In this document: piece by piece, positions 44,460 through 52,912 of the stretch | Position numbering within the stretch: position 1 is the first letter of the stretch | Layout of the letters: every line of letters starts with the position of its first letter | Notes under the pieces: generated by a model | Databases searched by the model: none | Told to the model about the DNA's origin: nothing | The model's input: the letters and a program-made list of their open reading frames with translations, nothing else | Program-made: the position numbers and the translations under genes | Source: Candidatus Zixiibacteriota bacterium | GTDB lineage: Bacteria; Zixibacteria; MSB-5A5; GN15; PGXB01 | DNA: 60,841 nucleotides | Assembly: GCA_900498245.1 (NCBI GenBank) | Contig: LS998015.1 | Coordinates: 1,701,501-1,762,341 of the forward strand | Direction of reading: 5' to 3'

Positions 44460-46565
44460 ATGAGAGGATTAGAATATATATTCAGGCCGAAATCAGTGGC
44501 CGTCATCGGGGCCTCTACCCATAAGGGGACGATCGGCCATGAAATTCTGCATAATATTATTATTAATGATTTTAACGGCAAGGTCTTTCCGGTCAATCCG
44601 AAGGCCACCGTGATTCATTCGATAAAATGCTATTCCACTATCCTGGATGTCCCCGATGCGGTGGACATGGCGGTAATCGTAGTGCCGCGCGAAATTGTCT
44701 GCAATGTCGCCGAGCAGTGCGGACAGAAAGGGGTTAAAGGACTGGTGGTGATTTCGGCCGGTTTCAAGGAAGTGGGGGGTGTTGGAGTCAAACTTGAAGA
44801 AGATCTGGTCAAAATAGTCCACAAGTACAATATGCGGATGATCGGGCCAAATTGCTTTGGGATAGTCAATACCGAGCCGGAAATAAGTCTCAATTGCACT
44901 TTTGGAAAGACCAAAGCCCTGCCGGGAAAAGTCGGCTTTGTTTCACAGTCCGGTGGACTCGGCGAGGCCATTATGAATCATGCCCGGGAACTGGGACTCG
45001 GTTTTTCGATGGTGGCCTCGATCGGCAATAAGGCTGATGTTTCGACCAATGATATTCTGGAGTTTTGGAAGGATGACCCCCAAACCGATATCATCCTTTT
45101 ATACCTGGAAAATTTCGGCAATCCCCGGCACTTTACGCGCATAGCCCGCGAAATATCGCCTAACAAGCCGATAGTGGCTGTAAAATCGGGCCGGACCCGT
45201 CAGGGCGCCGCGGCGGCATCGTCGCATACCGGGGCTCTGGCGGAACTTGATGTCGGTGTCGATGCCTTGCTCGATCAGTGCGGGGTCCTGCGGGTTTCTT
45301 CGATTGAGGAATTGTTCGATGTGGCTTCGGCCATGTCAAATCAGCCGATTCCGAAAGGGAACCGCGTTGCCATCGTCAGTAACGCCGGTGGGCCGGCGCT
45401 TCTGGCGACCGATGCGCTGGTCGGATTGGGCATGAATCTGGCCCCATATGCGGGAGAAACCAAAGCCAGATTGAAAAAGGCGCTATCGGGAATCGGAGAG
45501 GTCCATAATCCGCTGGATCTGGTGGCCGGCGCCGGCGGGGAGCATTTCAAATCGGCCCTGAGTGTCATAAAGAATGACCGCAATTTCGATTCTATCTTCA
45601 TAATATTCGTGCCGCCCGTGACCATCAACCAGATGGAAGTAGCGCAATCGATATTGGACGGCATCAAGGGGTGCAAAAAGACCGTGCTGGTTTGCTTTAT
45701 GGGGGCGGGGGAAGGATCGGAAGCCATTGCCTATCTTAAGAAGCATCGCCTTCCGGTCTACATATTCCCTGAGGCGGTGGCGAAAACTCTGTCGCAAATT
45801 GATATTTATCGGCGCTGGCTGGAACGACCGCGGGGACGCCCCCGACTCTTCAAGACCGAAAAAAAGAAGGTGCAAGAAATTATAAATCAGGCCGTCAAGA
45901 AAGGGGAGAAGGCCATTATCGGAAAAGAGGCGCTGGAAGTCCTCCGGGCCTATGGCATCCCCGCGGCTCAATATTATATTGCGTTTACCGACGAGGAAGC
46001 TGCAGCGGCGGCCGAAAAAACCGGCTATCCGGTAGTCCTGAAGGTTAATACGCCGCAAATTCTTCATAAGACTGAATTTGGTGCGGTCCTTGTAGATCTG
46101 CGTAATGCCAAAGAAGTTCGGGAAGGATTCAATTCCATGAAGAAAAAACTCCCGCAGCTTAAGAAGAACGAGAAATATTCGGTCGTAATACAGGAAATGG
46201 TAACAGGAGGTGTGGAGACTGTAATCGGTATGACCACCGACCCGTCATTCGGCCCGCTTATTATGTTCGGACTGGGCGGCATTTATGTCGAAATTCTGAA
46301 AGATGTTGCCTTCCGTATCAATCCCTTAAACGATATTGAAGTGGGAGAGATGATATCGGGGTTGAAATCATACCCCTTACTGACAGGATATCGCGGCTCG
46401 GAGCCGATCGATATGACGGTCCTTAAGGAGTCGCTCTTGCGCCTTTCACAATTGGTGAGCGACTTTGATCAATTTTCTGAAATTGACATCAATCCCTTTA
46501 TCGCCTGCCATACCAAAGGGAAATCGAAAGCCGTCGACGCTCGTTTCATTATAAGGCAGACTTGA
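44460..46565 (+). CDS. acetate--CoA ligase (ADP-forming), fused alpha and beta chains
   Basis: 701 residues. The N-terminal CoA-binding Rossmann domain (AVIGASTHKGTIG) and ligase-CoA domains contain the phosphohistidine in ASSHTGALAELD (near 255). From about 470 the ATP-grasp beta part begins (LEVLRAYGIPAAQYY), with VVLKVNTPQILHKTEFGAV and MTTDPSFGPLIMFGLGGI. The enzyme makes ATP from acetyl- or other acyl-CoA plus ADP and phosphate, a fermentation step. Acyl specificity is not evident. Order and length are those of fused ACD enzymes. Confidence 0.93.
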   Translation: MRGLEYIFRPKSVAVIGASTHKGTIGHEILHNIIINDFNGKVFPVNPKATVIHSIKCYSTILDVPDAVDMAVIVVPREIVCNVAEQCGQKGVKGLVVISAGFKEVGGVGVKLEEDLVKIVHKYNMRMIGPNCFGIVNTEPEISLNCTFGKTKALPGKVGFVSQSGGLGEAIMNHARELGLGFSMVASIGNKADVSTNDILEFWKDDPQTDIILLYLENFGNPRHFTRIAREISPNKPIVAVKSGRTRQGAAAASSHTGALAELDVGVDALLDQCGVLRVSSIEELFDVASAMSNQPIPKGNRVAIVSNAGGPALLATDALVGLGMNLAPYAGETKARLKKALSGIGEVHNPLDLVAGAGGEHFKSALSVIKNDRNFDSIFIIFVPPVTINQMEVAQSILDGIKGCKKTVLVCFMGAGEGSEAIAYLKKHRLPVYIFPEAVAKTLSQIDIYRRWLERPRGRPRLFKTEKKKVQEIINQAVKKGEKAIIGKEALEVLRAYGIPAAQYYIAFTDEEAAAAAEKTGYPVVLKVNTPQILHKTEFGAVLVDLRNAKEVREGFNSMKKKLPQLKKNEKYSVVIQEMVTGGVETVIGMTTDPSFGPLIMFGLGGIYVEILKDVAFRINPLNDIEVGEMISGLKSYPLLTGYRGSEPIDMTVLKESLLRLSQLVSDFDQFSEIDINPFIACHTKGKSKAVDARFIIRQT

Positions 46566-46620
46566 TGATTTTAAGGACTTAAGAAATAAAAAGAGCGAAA
46601 TATTAATAAAGAGGTTTCCG

Positions 46621-47106
46621 ATGAAATTCGAACTGAAAGCAATCGGTTATTGGTCGCTGATCAAGACTTCTTTCGTGATAAATCTGATAGTCGGGTTTAT
46701 CATGGGAATTTTCTTTGCTTTGTTTATAGGCGCCATCTTTTCCTTTGCGGCGAACATGGGCGGCCTGGGCGGATCGCCTCTGTTTCAGGAAGGGATGCCA
46801 CCAATCGGTTTATTGCTGATATTATATCCTTTCCTGTTTGGATTTGGTGGGGCAATCTTCTATACCATATTGTTCGTGATTATTGCGTTTGTCTATAATA
46901 TGACGGCGAAACTATTGGGCGGATTGGAATTCGATTTGCAGCAGGTGGCGGTCATGCAACCGGTACAGCCGCCTCCGTCCTATTATCAGGCGCCGCCTGC
47001 CTATCCGACACCACCGTCCCCTCCGCCTCCCCCGCCGGTGCAACCATTGCCGCCGGATATGACACCGCCTCCGGATAATCAGCCGCCGGCGGGACCGACT
47101 ATTTGA
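46621..47106 (+). CDS. DUF3566-like membrane protein with proline-rich tail
   Basis: 161 residues. A short N-terminal strand (KFELKAIGYWSLIK) precedes two long hydrophobic segments (about 16-46 and 62-97), ending in the phrase AKLLGGLEFDL that closes DUF3566 domains. The last 45 residues are almost only proline, glutamine and small residues, probably a flexible cytoplasmic linker. Function unknown. GGTTT spacing before the ATG is poor. Lies 17 bases before gltX. Confidence 0.65.
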   Translation: MKFELKAIGYWSLIKTSFVINLIVGFIMGIFFALFIGAIFSFAANMGGLGGSPLFQEGMPPIGLLLILYPFLFGFGGAIFYTILFVIIAFVYNMTAKLLGGLEFDLQQVAVMQPVQPPPSYYQAPPAYPTPPSPPPPPPVQPLPPDMTPPPDNQPPAGPTI

Positions 47107-47122
47107 TTAAGAAGGGACACAT

Positions 47123-48592
47123 TTGTTGAATATTCCAGGCAACGAAATCAGAGTCCGTATTGCGCCGTCGCCATCAGGATATCTTCATGTCGGCACGGCC
47201 AGAACCGCCATATTTAACTGGCTCTTTGCACGTCATAATGGCGGCAAGTTTATCGTTCGCATAGAGGATACCGACGAGAATCGGTCGGATGCATCCCTGG
47301 TGCAGCCGATTCTTGACGCTCTTAAATGGCTGGGAGTCGATTGGGATGAGGGCCCTTACTTCCAGTCGGAGAGAATGGAGAGGTACCGTCCTTATGTAAC
47401 GAAATTACTCGAAAGCGGCAACGCCTATCGCTGCTTCTGCACCCCTGAGGAGCTGGAAGCGGAACGGAAAATGGCGATGGCGGAAAAAAGACCGCCGCGG
47501 TACAATCGCAAATGTCTCAAATTAGGTCAGGATGAGATTCAACAAAAAGTGAACCAAAATATACCGTTTGCCGTGAGGCTAAAGATTCCTGACGGTTCGA
47601 CAACCTATAATGACCTGGTGCTGGGGCCGATTACGAGAGAGAATGCCGAGATCGAGGATTTGGTCATCGCCCGCGGTGACGGCACCCCGCTGTATAATAT
47701 GGCGGTGGTAGTGGACGATCATGAGATGGGCATTACACATGTGATTCGCGGTAATGATCATGTAAGTAATACCTTCAAGCAGATACATATTTATCGGGGG
47801 CTCGGAATCGAGCTGCCGCTGTTCGGGCACGTGCCTTTGATACTTCGGCCGGATCGCAAAAAGGTTTCCAAGCGACTCGGGGATAAAGATGTGGCCGAGT
47901 ACGGGCAGGAGGGGATATTGCCGGAGGCACTGTTCAACTTCCTCTGCTTGCTCGGATGGTCGCCGAAAGATGACCGGGAGCTTCTGCACCGGGATGAATT
48001 GATAAGAATATTCGCGCTGGAAAATGTTAATCCGGCCAATCCGATTTTCAATGAAGAAAAACTCTTGGCCCTGAACAAGGAATATATCAAGGAAACGCCT
48101 GACTACAAGCTGGCCGAGTTGGTGGCCCCCATGGTTGTGGCGGCCGGATATACAACGAAGTACTGGCTTGAAACCCGTTGGTCGTATCTTCTTAAGATTG
48201 TCGGATTGCTCAAAGAGAGGTGCCGACGAATGGTCGATTTCGTATCCTTGAGCGAGTATTTTTTTCATGGGGAATTCAATTACGAGCCGGAGGCCGCCGC
48301 CAAACAGATGGTTGCAGCCAATCTCCCTTTCCTGGAGGGATTAATGGAGAGATTCGAGGCCGTTTCAGAATTCACCAAAGAGAAGCTCGAAGAGACGCTT
48401 AACGGGCTGGCCGCTGATTTGAATGTCAAGAAAGGTCAGATAATTCATCCCACGCGGCTGGCGATTTCGGGGATTTCAGTAGGCCCCGGACTGTATGATA
48501 TTCTGGAGACGCTGGGCAAGGAAGAAGTGATTAAGAGGTTGGCTCGGGCTATAACATATATAAAGAAAAAGGAAGGACTCGATAATGGATAA
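47123..48592 (+). CDS. gltX: glutamyl-tRNA synthetase
   Basis: 489 residues; the frame has no ATG near the start, so TTG at 47123 (or the next TTG) initiates, after AAGGGA. The HIGH-type motif is APSPSGYLHVGTARTAIFNW and the KMSKS equivalent is KKVSKRLGDKD. The tRNA-binding C-terminal helical region contains FLCLLGWSP. It charges tRNA-Glu, and possibly tRNA-Gln, with glutamate. Its last 8 bases overlap a 53-residue frame. Confidence 0.95.
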   Translation: MLNIPGNEIRVRIAPSPSGYLHVGTARTAIFNWLFARHNGGKFIVRIEDTDENRSDASLVQPILDALKWLGVDWDEGPYFQSERMERYRPYVTKLLESGNAYRCFCTPEELEAERKMAMAEKRPPRYNRKCLKLGQDEIQQKVNQNIPFAVRLKIPDGSTTYNDLVLGPITRENAEIEDLVIARGDGTPLYNMAVVVDDHEMGITHVIRGNDHVSNTFKQIHIYRGLGIELPLFGHVPLILRPDRKKVSKRLGDKDVAEYGQEGILPEALFNFLCLLGWSPKDDRELLHRDELIRIFALENVNPANPIFNEEKLLALNKEYIKETPDYKLAELVAPMVVAAGYTTKYWLETRWSYLLKIVGLLKERCRRMVDFVSLSEYFFHGEFNYEPEAAAKQMVAANLPFLEGLMERFEAVSEFTKEKLEETLNGLAADLNVKKGQIIHPTRLAISGISVGPGLYDILETLGKEEVIKRLARAITYIKKKEGLDNG

Positions 48593-48746
48593 AAAAGCGG
48601 CGTTGGAAAAAGAAATTGTCGAATTGGAAAAGAAACTCTCCCGGAATCATTTCGGAGGGCTGTTTTATCAGGCGCAGCAGAAAAAAGATATGAACCGCCT
48701 GACAAAATTAAGAAAAGAGCTTGAAAAACTCGAGAGCAACAAGTAA
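48585..48746 (+). CDS. 53-residue coiled-coil protein
   Basis: The ATG overlaps the gltX stop by 8 bases (ATGGATAA). The sequence is Lys/Glu-rich with heptad-like leucines (EKEIVELEKKLSRNHFGG, then NRLTKLRKELEKLE), a helical hairpin with a Gly-Gly turn. No known family. The overlap with gltX and the codon pattern argue it is translated. Confidence 0.6.
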   Translation: MDKKAALEKEIVELEKKLSRNHFGGLFYQAQQKKDMNRLTKLRKELEKLESNK

Positions 48747-48790
48747 TCTTCGGCAGATGTTCAAATATATCCGATGAAATGAGGAATAAA

Positions 48791-49294
48791 ATGAGTGATG
48801 AATTATTCAGCGATAAGGCGAATCTTCTGAAACATGCCATAAAAGGGGAAGAAGACGGTTTTAAATATTATGACCTCCTGGCCCAGGCGGCGACAAATCC
48901 GACCGCCAAAAAGAGACTGGAAGGGCTCCGCGATGACGAGAAAAGGCACAAAGCGATCCTGACCAATCTCTACCGTGACCATGTCGGCGGTGAAGTGGGC
49001 CCTCTACCGGAGAAAGGCATCAGTGTTTTGGCGCAGGTGTTTGAGAAAGGGAAGTTACGCCGTCTTAAATCAGAGATGGAATATATCAATCTTGCCATCG
49101 AGGCGGAATTGGCGACGGCGAAATATTACAAGTCGGGCATGGATTCGGTTGCCGGCGCCGAGTTTAAAGAAATCCTGCATCAGCTGGTCGAAGAGGAAGA
49201 CAGCCATTACGAAATTTTGATGGCAGAACGGGAAGCCCTGAGCGGAAACTACTTCTGGTTTGCAACCGAAGATAGTGCCCCGATGGAAGATTAA
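48791..49294 (+). CDS. ferritin-like diiron protein (rubrerythrin-type)
   Basis: 167 residues from the ATG at 48791, which has GAGGA 5 bases upstream; the in-frame ATG at 48779 overlaps that site. Four-helix bundle with diiron ligands: [31 protein letters not shown] and [10 protein letters not shown]. Rubrerythrins reduce hydrogen peroxide, but here the rubredoxin domain is encoded separately just downstream. Together with the following two genes it suggests a peroxide-defence operon. Confidence 0.85.
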   Translation: MSDELFSDKANLLKHAIKGEEDGFKYYDLLAQAATNPTAKKRLEGLRDDEKRHKAILTNLYRDHVGGEVGPLPEKGISVLAQVFEKGKLRRLKSEMEYINLAIEAELATAKYYKSGMDSVAGAEFKEILHQLVEEEDSHYEILMAEREALSGNYFWFATEDSAPMED

Positions 49295-49311
49295 TAATCG
49301 GCGGGACTGTT

Positions 49312-49419
49312 ATGGAATGGATTTGTGCTGTCTGTGGCTATGTGCATGCCGGCGATGAGGCGCCGGAGAACTGTCCGGTCTGCGGTGCGCCCACGGATAA
49401 ATTTTCCGAATTGAAGTAA
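49312..49419 (+). CDS. 35-residue rubredoxin-like protein
   Basis: The frame encodes two zinc-ribbon/rubredoxin knuckles, CAVCGYVH and CPVCGAP, spaced as in the rubredoxin tail of rubrerythrin, and little else. It begins 17 bases after the ferritin-like gene. Likely iron-binding electron donor to that protein, replacing the fused tail of ordinary rubrerythrin. Too short for most gene finders. Confidence 0.75.
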   Translation: MEWICAVCGYVHAGDEAPENCPVCGAPTDKFSELK

Positions 49420-49438
49420 TAATTTCGGGGTCTTTGAA

Positions 49439-49924
49439 GTGTTTGGCTTACTGAGAAAAAAATTAAAAGCAGGGGATAAGGCCCCCGATTTTTCATTGCC
49501 GTCGCATCTGGGCGGACGGGTTCGCCTGTCCGATTTTTTGGGCAAGAAGAGTGTTCTTTTGGCCTTTTATCCTCTCGACTGGACACCGGTCTGAACCAAC
49601 CAGATACCGGCTTACGATCGCGAATTGAAGCGATTCGAAAGCCTCGATACCCAGGTGCTGGGTATTTCGGTTGACTCCATACCGTGTCATCAGGCGTGGC
49701 AGAGATCCCTCGGGGGAATAGAGTTTCCCCTTTTGTCCGATTTTTCTCCTCATGGTGAAGTATGCCGGAGGTATGGAGTTATGACGGAGGCCGGGTACGC
49801 CGAACGGGTACTGTTTATAATTGATCAACGGGGCATAATAAGATATGTTGAAGTTGTCGGATTGGCAAATCTGCCGGACAATGAAAAGGCATTCAGTCAA
49901 TTGAATATTCTCGCGGGAGTTTAG
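49439..49924 (+). CDS. selenocysteine-containing peroxiredoxin (in-frame UGA at the peroxidatic position)
   Basis: 161 residues when UGA at 49592-49594 is read as selenocysteine; GTG start at 49439. Both halves are clean thioredoxin-fold sequence: GDKAPDFSLPSHLGG, then LLAFYPLDWTPV-U-TNQIPAYDRE, then GISVDSIPCHQAWQ and FSPHGEVCRRYGVM. In Cys members the site is TPVCT, so the UGA replaces exactly the peroxidatic Cys (residue 52). Frame, spacing and conserved residues continue unbroken after it. Reduces peroxides; the resolving partner could be the Cys near 85. A SECIS-like hairpin follows at 49609. Alternative: nonsense mutation or read error. Confidence 0.85.
49609..49643 (+). promoter_or_regulatory. 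bacterial SECIS-like stem-loop
   Basis: Lower stem GGCTT (49609-49613) with AAGCC (49639-49643), a small internal loop with C49615-G49637, and an upper 6-bp stem 49616-49621 with 49630-49635 (one G-U). The 8-base apical loop begins with G (GAATTGAA). 27 bases lie between the UGA and the loop, within the 16-37 range reported for bacterial SECIS elements. Confidence 0.7.
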
Positions 49925-50000
49925 GCGGGGAACAATTCCCGTGGCCTGTCGTTTTTAATCCACAGATCGTATATTGATTAGAAGGATGATGATTAAATAA

Positions 50001-51080
50001 ATGTATTTCGCACTTCCTCAGGAGTATCGCGAGACGGCTTTGCCGGAATTAAAGGAACGCGTCAAGGCGGCGAAGGCACGTCTGGGAAATAAGGCCCTGA
50101 TTTTGACCCATCACTATCAGCGTTTGGAAGTAGTGGAACTGGGTGATGCCATCGGCGATTCTTATGCTCTGGCCAAAATTGCGGCTTCCCGCCCGGATGT
50201 TGAATATATATTTTTCTGCGGGGTCCATTTCATGGCCGAGGCGGCCGATATTCTCTCGCAGGAAAATCAGAAAGTTTATCTACCCAATCCCCTGGCGGGT
50301 TGTCCCATGGCCGATATGGCCGAGATGGCCGACGTTTTCGAGGCCTGGGAAGTGCTTGAGGAAATGGGCGGTGACAAGAGAATCATGCCGATTTCCTACA
50401 TGAATTCCGCCGCCGGGCTGAAGGCGTTTTGCGGCAAACATGGCGGCTTGATTTGCACCTCTTCGAATGCCGATGCCGCCTATCGCTATGGCCTGGAAAG
50501 GCGGGAAAAGCTGTTTTTCTTCCCCGACCAGCATCTGGGATTCAACACCGGGATAAAGTACGGTCTCGGGCCGGAAGATATGGTGATATGGGACTTTTCG
50601 GCCGCTGACGGGGGCCTGACCCGGGAACAGATTGAGCGGGCTAAAGTCATATTGTGGAAGGGGCATTGCCATGTGCACACCAATTTCAAACCGGAGCATG
50701 TCGCGGAAATGAGGCGCACTTACCCGGGAATCAAAATAGTGGTTCATCCGGAATGTCCGCACGACGTGGTCAAACTGGCCGACGCCGCCGGCTCGACAAG
50801 TTTTATAGTCAAATTTGTGGAATCCCAGCCGGCCGGTTCCGTCATCGCCATAGGTACCGAAATTAATCTTATTAATCGGCTGGCACATGTACACGCCGAC
50901 AAAAAGATAATCGAATTATCGGGGCAGACCTGTCCCGTCTGCGCCAATATGTACCGGACAACTGTCAATGATTTGGCCTATTGTCTGGAAAATTATCGCG
51001 AAATTAAGCCGATCACGGTCCCGGAGGAGACAAAAAAATACGCCCGGATCGCGCTTGAAAGAATGCTTGAAGTTCACTGA
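50001..51080 (+). CDS. nadA: quinolinate synthase
   Basis: 359 residues. Landmarks: LILTHHYQRLEV, GDAIGDSY, and the three [4Fe-4S] cysteines in NPLAGCPMADM, HPECPHDV or CTSSNAD and GQTCPVCANMYR. It condenses iminoaspartate with dihydroxyacetone phosphate to quinolinate, the first NAD ring precursor. nadE lies 2.5 kb downstream on the other strand; nadB and nadC are not in the window. Confidence 0.95.
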   Translation: MYFALPQEYRETALPELKERVKAAKARLGNKALILTHHYQRLEVVELGDAIGDSYALAKIAASRPDVEYIFFCGVHFMAEAADILSQENQKVYLPNPLAGCPMADMAEMADVFEAWEVLEEMGGDKRIMPISYMNSAAGLKAFCGKHGGLICTSSNADAAYRYGLERREKLFFFPDQHLGFNTGIKYGLGPEDMVIWDFSAADGGLTREQIERAKVILWKGHCHVHTNFKPEHVAEMRRTYPGIKIVVHPECPHDVVKLADAAGSTSFIVKFVESQPAGSVIAIGTEINLINRLAHVHADKKIIELSGQTCPVCANMYRTTVNDLAYCLENYREIKPITVPEETKKYARIALERMLEVH

Positions 51081-51135
51081 TTCCGCGACATCTTTTCTCA
51101 TATAAAGATAATTTAATACATTATAATGATGATGC

Positions 51136-51158
51136 AAGTAATTGTAATGTAATTACTT
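51136..51158. repeat. AT-rich inverted repeat between convergent nadA and lgt
   Basis: AAGTAATT (51136-51143) and AATTACTT (51151-51158) around a 7-base loop. A weak AT-only hairpin without a clear T run; it may act as a weak terminator. Confidence 0.3.
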
Positions 51159-51189
51159 ATAATTATACCGTTTTGGTATTAGACTGCAA

Positions 51190-52011
51190 TTAGGGCGTGG
51201 CAAGTCGCGTTTGAGTCAGGTGATATCTTCTATATTGCCAGATGTAAATGGTCATTCCGAGCAGGAATAATAAAATTGAAATGAGTTGATTATAGGTCGG
51301 TTCCATTCCAAAGAATGAAAAATGCATCTCCGTCTCGTAATAACGCACATATTCTATCAAGTAGCGGAAGACCGCCTCAATCATGAAATACAGGCCGACC
51401 GCCTGGCCGTCGAATATTTTATGTTTAAGACGCCAGTGCAATACTAGAAACAGAAGAAGTCCGTAAAGGGAACTATATAATTGGGCCGGATGAAGGTGCT
51501 CGGTTCCAAAAATATAATATGGAATTGACCCTACGGGAAAGGAGACGCCCCAGGGAAGATTGGTCGGCGTCCCGAAGCAGCACCCATTAAGGAAACAGCC
51601 GACCCGGGTGAAAATCAATCCCAAACCGACCGTGGGCGCAAATAAATCAAGGGTCGCAAAGAGGGGGAGTCTTTTCACTCTAATATAGAGGAAAGAAAGA
51701 ATTACGGCGACAACGACACCGCCGTAGAGGTTCAGTCCGGCGATACCAAATTGACCGGAATGAAAAGGATTTATAGAAGAAAGCCAATCATTCTTGAATT
51801 CGTCCAAATGGAACAAGACATAAAAGAGGCGGGCTCCAAATACGCCGCCGAAAATCATTATATAAGCCAATGTCAAAAGCGGGTCGAACGGAATATTCTT
51901 CTTTTTTGACATCTTATATACATATATGACTCCCAGCAGAAATGATATGGTTAGCATCACCCCATAGGCACGTATCGATATCGGGCCTATCTTAAATAAT
52001 TCAGGATACAT
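51190..52011 (-). CDS. lgt: prolipoprotein diacylglyceryl transferase
   Basis: 273 residues, about seven membrane helices. YGVMLTISFLLG opens the protein, GARLFYVLFH follows, and the Lgt signature region reads FTRVGCFLNGCCFGTPT. HPAQLYSSLYG and YLIEYVRYYE are further conserved blocks. It attaches diacylglycerol to the lipobox Cys of prelipoproteins at the inner membrane; the lipoprotein at 12671 would be a substrate. Overlaps the PAP2 gene by 11 bases; last gene of the nadE-rsmI-PAP2-lgt run. Confidence 0.93.
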   Translation of the reverse strand: MYPELFKIGPISIRAYGVMLTISFLLGVIYVYKMSKKKNIPFDPLLTLAYIMIFGGVFGARLFYVLFHLDEFKNDWLSSINPFHSGQFGIAGLNLYGGVVVAVILSFLYIRVKRLPLFATLDLFAPTVGLGLIFTRVGCFLNGCCFGTPTNLPWGVSFPVGSIPYYIFGTEHLHPAQLYSSLYGLLLFLVLHWRLKHKIFDGQAVGLYFMIEAVFRYLIEYVRYYETEMHFSFFGMEPTYNQLISILLFLLGMTIYIWQYRRYHLTQTRLATP

Positions 52012-52912
52012 ATTTAGCGCTTTCCGTTCTGTCGACTACTGCTTTCTTTTCGGCCCCGGTAAATTTATCATAATACTTAAATGTCAGAAGGGTGGCGGTT
52101 GTTCCAATTATCGCACCCACAACAACATCGGATATATAATGAAATCGTCCGTAAACCGTTCCCATGGCCAGCCCTATATTCACGGGAATCAGGAACCAAC
52201 CCGTTCTTGGATAATTCCTCATTGTAAAAAATAATATGACCAGGGCCACGGCCACATGGGATGACGGCATGCACCCCCCATGAACCGCGCCGCTATTGAT
52301 GGCCAGATCGACCAGGGGACGAAAGATCGGTCCGGTTATTTTATGAATATATTGGCCGGCGAAAAAGTAACGGGGACCCTCGATGGGATAGAGATAAAAA
52401 AGCAAAAAGGAAGCAAAAAATGTAATACAAATGGCGGTCAGGGCCTTTTTTATCTCATCATATTTTTTCAGAAAAAAGAAGGACAATAAAAACATCGGAA
52501 GCATCAGATAATAGGAGAAATACGAAAAACTGAGGATTTCGGTGACCCAGACATTAATGAAATTTTTGTCCAGCCAGAGACTCAGATCGGCGCCGAAAAT
52601 CGATATTTCGAACGCTGTCAATCGGCTGTCCAAAAAGTCGGGAAAGAAAAGGCGCATTAAACCGCCGGTCTGCTCATAAAAAATCGTAAACAAGAGTCCC
52701 GGATATAGAATGCGGAAGAAGAGCACGGGTCGGCGATCGGTTTCCCGCAGAAAGAGGATTATCCCAATTACGGCCGCCGCCACAAGGAGGTTTATAAGAA
52801 GGGGCTTATAGTACAAATTCAAAGGGCGGCCGAATACAAATATCAGAATTGTCAAAATGCCGACATAGGCGAAGATCGCGATATCGAAGGGATAGACCGG
52901 TCTCTTACTCAT
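52001..52912 (-). CDS. PAP2-superfamily membrane phosphatase/phosphotransferase
   Basis: 303 residues, about six or more helices. The phosphatase motifs are GPRYFFAG (motif I position), GGCMPSSHVAVAL with the catalytic His, and YGRFHYISDVVVG with the second His and Asp. It probably acts on a lipid phosphate or pyrophosphate at the inner membrane; an aureobasidin-resistance/inositol-phosphoceramide-synthase-like relation is possible from the long N-terminal part. Overlaps rsmI by 8 bases. Confidence 0.8.
   Translation of the reverse strand: MSKRPVYPFDIAIFAYVGILTILIFVFGRPLNLYYKPLLINLLVAAAVIGIILFLRETDRRPVLFFRILYPGLLFTIFYEQTGGLMRLFFPDFLDSRLTAFEISIFGADLSLWLDKNFINVWVTEILSFSYFSYYLMLPMFLLSFFFLKKYDEIKKALTAICITFFASFLLFYLYPIEGPRYFFAGQYIHKITGPIFRPLVDLAINSGAVHGGCMPSSHVAVALVILFFTMRNYPRTGWFLIPVNIGLAMGTVYGRFHYISDVVVGAIIGTTATLLTFKYYDKFTGAEKKAVVDRTESAKYVS

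Noticed and set aside
49592-49594. Treating the peroxiredoxin as a pseudogene broken by a nonsense codon
   Set aside because: The UGA falls exactly on the catalytic Cys codon, the frame is otherwise perfect, and a SECIS-like hairpin follows. A random nonsense mutation at that one codon is much less likely, although raw-read evidence is still desirable.
49625-49924. A separate 99-residue gene starting at 49625
   Set aside because: It is only the C-terminal part of the peroxiredoxin in the same frame; it lacks the active site and has no ribosome site.
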